This document shows, piece by piece, positions 43,926 to 47,485 of a DNA stretch of 47,485 nucleotides. The translations under genes and the position numbers were made by a program. Each line of letters opens with the position of its first letter. Within the stretch, counting starts at the first letter, position 1. Source of the DNA: Planctomycetota bacterium (lineage in GTDB: Bacteria > Planctomycetota > Planctomycetia > Pirellulales > Pirellulaceae); contig JACTND010000096.1 in assembly GCA_014584305.1 (NCBI GenBank), forward strand, positions 1 through 47,485, in the 5' to 3' direction. The notes under the pieces were generated by a model. That model had not been told where the DNA came from. It made no database searches and saw nothing but the letters and a program-made list of their open reading frames with translations.

Positions 43926-45485
43926 ATGGGACAGCCAAACGACGGCATGGCGCGAAGCACAATATTTTGGATGACTGCGATCGGTGCGTGCATCACGTCC
44001 GGATGTTCGGCGTTTGCGCCGCGGGACATCGATGCGCACGTTTATCGCGCCGCCGCCTGGGATCATTACGTCAGCACCGGAATAGCCGCCACGCCAGAAA
44101 CGGACGGACTGTCGATCGAGACCGGATCGACCGAACCACACATTGCGCACAACAACTCCGCGGCCAGTTTGGTTTCGACCGCGCATGACGGGCCGATTGT
44201 GCGCGGGCAAGACCCACAGGACGGACCGGTTCAACCAGCAGCCTATCAATATCCCGAAACTCAGTCCGCGCCTGGAGGCTGGTTGGGTGGTCCACCCGCC
44301 TCTGGTTTCCAACAGCCATCGATGCGTACCGGTTCGCCAAATGAACCATTTCCATTGCTGCAACCCTATGCGCCCTCCGGCGTGGGGACCTTTCCGTTGA
44401 ACTACACCAATCAGGCTGATTTGGACATCTATGTTTCCGAAACTCAGACTGGCCGGATCAACTTGGGTGGCGCGTACAACTCCGACAACGGCCTGGTCGG
44501 CCAATTCGTGATCGACGAACGGAACTTCGACATTCTCCGATTTCCTCGCAGCTTCCGCGATCTGCGCGACGGTACAGCATGGCGCGGAGCAGGGCAGGGT
44601 TTTCGATTGGAATTGGTCCCTGGAAATCGCGTGCAGCGGTATTTGGTCAGTTTTACAGAACCTTACTTGTTGGACACCCAAGTGAGCCTATCGGTCAGCG
44701 GCTACTTGTTCGATCGGAACTATTTCGATTGGAACGAGCAGCGCTTGGGGGGCCGGATTGCATTGGGATACCGCTTGACTCCGGACTTGAGTGTGAGTGT
44801 CGCCGTCCGCGCCGAAAACGTTGAGATTTCGGATCCCCGCGTCAACACGTCGCCGTCACTCAATAGCGTGGTCGGGGACAGCGACTTGTATCTTGGTCAG
44901 GTCAGCCTGGTCAACGATACACGTGACCATCCGTTCTTGCCGACGGAAGGCCACTATTTGTCGATGACGTACACCCAAGGATTCGGTGAATTTGATTTTC
45001 CGCGAGGCGACCTGGAGTATCGGCGCTATCGATTGATCTATCAACGGCCTGACTTGTCGGGACGCCATACGTTGAGCTATGGCACACGACTGGGCTTTTC
45101 CGGCAGCGACACGCCGATGTTCGAGAACTACTTTGCTGGAGGTTTCTCGACGTTGCGCGGTTTCAATTTCCGCGGCGCAGGGCCAGTGGAAGGGGATGTG
45201 CGCGTGGGCGGCACCTTCCAATTCTTGAACACGGTCGAGTATATGTTCCCGCTCACTCCCGACGACATGATCAAGGGTGTGGCCTTTGTCGATTTCGGTA
45301 CCGTCGAGGACAGCGTGAAAATCAACTGGCAAGATTTCCGCGTGGCGCCTGGCTTCGGCTTTCGCGTCCACATGCCCGCCGCAGGGTTTGGGGCGCCACT
45401 GGCCTTTGATTTCGCATTCCCAGTCAATCGTGCCGACACGGACGACCGTCAGATCTTCAGTTTCTATCTGGGTGTCGGACGATAA
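43926..45485 (+). CDS. BamA/TamA-type beta-barrel lipoprotein
   Basis: A 519-residue protein beginning directly after the TAG of the POTRA gene (ATG 43926); ATG 43947 (MARSTIFWMTAIGACITSGC) is the alternative, and either leaves the lipobox TSGC, so the protein seems to be a lipoprotein. About residues 25-160 are a low-complexity linker. From about 170 the Omp85 barrel follows: strands LDIYVSETQTGRINLGGAYN and FVIDERNFDILRFP, the conserved loop-6 motif FSTLRGFNFRG, VAFVDFGTV, and the end FYLGVGR. No POTRA domain is present. It complements the neighbour to build a BamA-like machine. No start site with a strong ribosome-binding sequence is seen; reinitiation after the TAG is plausible. Confidence 0.87.
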   Translation: MGQPNDGMARSTIFWMTAIGACITSGCSAFAPRDIDAHVYRAAAWDHYVSTGIAATPETDGLSIETGSTEPHIAHNNSAASLVSTAHDGPIVRGQDPQDGPVQPAAYQYPETQSAPGGWLGGPPASGFQQPSMRTGSPNEPFPLLQPYAPSGVGTFPLNYTNQADLDIYVSETQTGRINLGGAYNSDNGLVGQFVIDERNFDILRFPRSFRDLRDGTAWRGAGQGFRLELVPGNRVQRYLVSFTEPYLLDTQVSLSVSGYLFDRNYFDWNEQRLGGRIALGYRLTPDLSVSVAVRAENVEISDPRVNTSPSLNSVVGDSDLYLGQVSLVNDTRDHPFLPTEGHYLSMTYTQGFGEFDFPRGDLEYRRYRLIYQRPDLSGRHTLSYGTRLGFSGSDTPMFENYFAGGFSTLRGFNFRGAGPVEGDVRVGGTFQFLNTVEYMFPLTPDDMIKGVAFVDFGTVEDSVKINWQDFRVAPGFGFRVHMPAAGFGAPLAFDFAFPVNRADTDDRQIFSFYLGVGR

Positions 45486-45819
45486 CGTTCAGGACGAGGT
45501 GGCGGAAGTCTTCCTGACCGAGAATTGACTACTCCAACTCCGTTATTCCCTGACGGGTGCTGCCGTCGTGTTTGTGCATCAATGCGCTCAAACACACATC
45601 AGAGGAAACAACGCGTATTTGCGATCGCATTCGGCTGGCTCAACTTCGTTAGAGAATCTGTGGATGATCGGCACGATCTCTCGGGCGAACGAACGGAAAT
45701 ACGCCGGTTAGGCGTGCCTCGCAAAGCCAGTAGCGAGGTATTATGTTCGGAATGGCTGATTGCTGGCGTGGCCGATACAATACGAAATTTCCAAGACGTT
45801 CCCCGTTCGTTTAATCCTG
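45486..45819. other. Intergenic region without recognisable gene
   Basis: The 334 bases between the barrel gene and lhgO contain a GGAAGTCTTCC palindrome (about 45506) and no convincing terminator, RNA gene or second open frame; overlapping frames lack any family motif. The lhgO promoter should be here but I cannot point to it. Confidence 0.35.
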
Positions 45820-47025
45820 ATGGAATTCAACATTGTCATTATTGGCGGTGGCATCGTGGGATTAGCTACGGCCTATCGCATCGCACAGCGTAATCCCCAT
45901 GTTTCGCTGACTGTGCTGGAGAAAGACGCGGAGGTCGGCCTGCACCAGACTGGCCACAATTCCGGGGTGCTGCATTCAGGCATTTATTACAAGCCGGGTT
46001 CCCTGAAGGCCATCAATTGCCGACAAGGCAAAGTCGAAATGGAACGGTTCTGCGACCAACATGGTGTCCCCTATGACGTGTGCGGCAAAGTGATCGTGGC
46101 AGTCGATCGCTCCGAAATTCCGTTGCTGGAGAATATTTACCAACGCGGCCAAGCCAACAACGTGCGCTGCGAGATGATCGGGTCCGAACGACTGCGCGAG
46201 CTCGAACCGCATGCCGCCGGTATCCAAGCCATTCACGTCCCCGAAGCGGGGATTGTCAATTACCGCGCCGTGTGCCTGAAGTTTTCCGAGCTGCTGCGCA
46301 ATTGGGGCCATCGGATCGAATGTGGTGCGCCTGTCGTCCAATGGCGGAGCGATGGCCCGCGCTCGGTCGTGATCACACGACAAGGTGAGTTCACGGCACC
46401 GTTGGTGATCAATTGTGCTGGGCTGCATTGCGACCGGCTGATGCGCATGGCCGGCGAAAAGCCGGCGGCGAAAATCGTTCCCTTCCGCGGTGAATATTAT
46501 GAACTGGTCCCGGAGGCGCAACATTTATGCCGTAACTTGATCTATCCCGTCCCCGATCCCAAGTTTCCATTTCTGGGAGTCCATTTCACGCGGATGATCG
46601 ATGGCGGGGTCGAATGTGGTCCGAATGCCGTTCTCGCGTTTGCTCGAGAAGGATACTCGAATTGGCGCATCAGTCCGCGCGATCTATTTGAAAGCCTGAC
46701 CTACCCAGGCTTTCTGCGCATGGCCGCGCGGCACTGGCGCAAGGGCTGTGGGGAAATGTGGCGATCCTTGAGCAAAGGGGCGTTCGTCCGGGCATTGCAA
46801 CGGCTGATGCCGGAAATTGAATCGCGCCATTTGCGACCCGCACCGGCCGGCGTCCGCGCGCAAGCCGTTACTTGGGACGGGGCGTTGGTCGATGACTTTC
46901 TGATCGTCGAAACCGAACGGGCGATCCACGTCAACAATGCCCCCTCACCCGCCGCCACGGCATCCCTGAACATCGGCCAGATCCTCGCGGAAATGGCACT
47001 CAAGAGATTTTCATCTGCCGGTTGA
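45820..47025 (+). CDS. lhgO: L-2-hydroxyglutarate oxidase
   Basis: A 401-residue FAD enzyme that oxidises L-2-hydroxyglutarate to 2-oxoglutarate, feeding electrons to the respiratory chain. ATG 45820 gives MEFNIVIIGGGIVGLATAYRI, the FAD-binding GxGxxG start; the frame extends upstream to 45760 without family similarity and no ribosome-binding sequence is evident. Other landmarks are TGHNSGVLHSGIYYKPGSLKA (residues about 44-64), VNYRAVCLKFSELL, LVINCAGLHCDRLMRM and the C-terminal GVRAQAV and VNNAPSPAATASLNIG segment. Length and motifs are complete. Confidence 0.95.
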   Translation: MEFNIVIIGGGIVGLATAYRIAQRNPHVSLTVLEKDAEVGLHQTGHNSGVLHSGIYYKPGSLKAINCRQGKVEMERFCDQHGVPYDVCGKVIVAVDRSEIPLLENIYQRGQANNVRCEMIGSERLRELEPHAAGIQAIHVPEAGIVNYRAVCLKFSELLRNWGHRIECGAPVVQWRSDGPRSVVITRQGEFTAPLVINCAGLHCDRLMRMAGEKPAAKIVPFRGEYYELVPEAQHLCRNLIYPVPDPKFPFLGVHFTRMIDGGVECGPNAVLAFAREGYSNWRISPRDLFESLTYPGFLRMAARHWRKGCGEMWRSLSKGAFVRALQRLMPEIESRHLRPAPAGVRAQAVTWDGALVDDFLIVETERAIHVNNAPSPAATASLNIGQILAEMALKRFSSAG

Positions 47026-47062
47026 AAGGCGCGAAATAGGCTCCGAGTTTATTCGGTGTGGT

Positions 47063-47485
47063 TTACGCCTCGCGCAACCAAGGCATGAGCGCCCGCAAAC
47101 GTTGGCCAACTTCTTCGATAGGATGTTTCGCTGCTTGTGCGCGGAATTTCAACAACTTTGGCGAACCGTTCCGACAATCGGCTAAAAACTCCTGGGCGAA
47201 TTCGCCCGAGCGAATTTGCTCAAGCGCGCTACGCATCGTGTCACGCACGTGTGCATCGATCACCACTGGACCGCGCGTATAGTCTCCATACTCCGCTGTC
47301 GTCGAAATCACGTCCCGCATGCCAGCCAATCCGACGCGGTGCAATAAATCGACAATGATCTTCAATTCATGCAGACATTCAAAATAAGCCAATTCGGGTT
47401 GGTAACCCGCCTCGACCAACGTTTCGAACCCGGCCACAACCAATTGCGTCAGTCCACCGCAGAGCACCGCCTGCTCACCGAACAA
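47063..47485 (-). CDS. ilvC: Ketol-acid reductoisomerase, C-terminal part (truncated by window edge)
   Basis: The last 140 residues of IlvC, which makes 2,3-dihydroxyisovalerate in branched-chain amino acid synthesis with NADPH. Diagnostic residues are [37 protein letters not shown] and [11 protein letters not shown], which include the Mg2+ and substrate ligands of the C-terminal knotted domain (Glu in GEQ, Glu in ECLHELK). The start and the NADPH-binding half are beyond position 47485. The gene stops at 47063 and converges on lhgO. Confidence 0.97.
   Translation of the reverse strand: MFGEQAVLCGGLTQLVVAGFETLVEAGYQPELAYFECLHELKIIVDLLHRVGLAGMRDVISTTAEYGDYTRGPVVIDAHVRDTMRSALEQIRSGEFAQEFLADCRNGSPKLLKFRAQAAKHPIEEVGQRLRALMPWLREA

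Noticed and set aside
43890-43960. Read-through of the TAG to make a single BamA
   Set aside because: The frames are the same, but the second protein has its own lipoprotein signal immediately after its Met, so separate proteins are more likely.
45525-45893. Plus-strand open frame before lhgO
   Set aside because: Its second half lies over lhgO in another frame and the first half has no motif, no ribosome-binding site and no family pattern.

Overview
The window looks like a chromosomal stretch of a Planctomycete, probably Pirellulales-like. The inference rests on gene content, not on a search: two ECF sigma factor operons, one coupled to a membrane Ser/Thr kinase and one to an anti-sigma-like protein; a YdjY-type lipoprotein; VWA/glutamine-amidotransferase-like membrane proteins; a huge secreted zincin; a VTC / DUF4956 / CotH cassette; and Bam-type outer-membrane assembly genes, which indicate a diderm envelope. 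There are no rRNA, tRNA, CRISPR, phage or insertion-sequence genes that I can see. Both window ends cut normal chromosome; the right end truncates ilvC.

Layout. 0.1-5.7 kb (minus): sirtuin, YdjY-like lipoprotein, isoleucyl-tRNA synthetase with an extra zinc knuckle, and a very acidic small protein. 5.8-7.2 kb (minus): ECF sigma factor and its membrane partner. 7.4-10.6 kb (minus): accC, accB and an M24 aminopeptidase in a conserved fatty-acid-synthesis neighbourhood. 10.7-13.6 kb (minus): secreted zinc metalloprotease, divergent from a 1033-residue VWA membrane protein (13.9-17.0 kb, plus). 17.1-20.3 kb: a DUF255/thioredoxin-like protein divergent from an exported GIY-YIG protein. 20.4-25.0 kb (minus): a lipoprotein, a PilZ-like protein, an Nramp-like transporter with altered metal site and a PPi-type phosphofructokinase. 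25.3-29 kb: YkgJ-type cysteine cluster protein, a secreted LamG-like protein overlapping an AtuA-C-like protein tail to tail, and a three-gene membrane/coiled-coil operon. 29.2-34.5 kb (plus): a four-gene ABC export operon of the Gld type whose ATPase gene is frameshifted at an 18-bp perfect palindrome. 34.6-38.0 kb (minus): a disrupted AhpD-like gene with an in-frame TGA at a catalytic cysteine position and a SECIS-like hairpin behind it, then a Ser/Thr kinase and its ECF sigma factor. 38.2-42.2 kb (plus): polyphosphate-polymerase-like VTC protein, DUF4956 membrane protein and CotH kinase, closed by a good terminator. 42.4-45.5 kb (plus): a BamA equivalent divided into a five-POTRA lipoprotein and a separate beta-barrel lipoprotein. 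45.8-47.0 kb: L-2-hydroxyglutarate oxidase. 47.06 kb to the end (minus): ilvC, 3' part.

The most unusual object is the AhpD-like locus at 34.57-35.10 kb: the reading frame is interrupted by TGA exactly where the family carries the second Cys of its CxxC redox site, followed at 25 nt by a perfect 5-bp hairpin with an AGUU loop, which is the geometry of a bacterial SECIS. It is therefore a selenoprotein candidate, although the same gene also carries an out-of-frame deletion upstream. A second cluster of interest is the division of BamA into two lipoproteins, and a shared C-terminal/N-terminal Spy-like helical module in the Ser/Thr kinase and in the nearby CotH protein.
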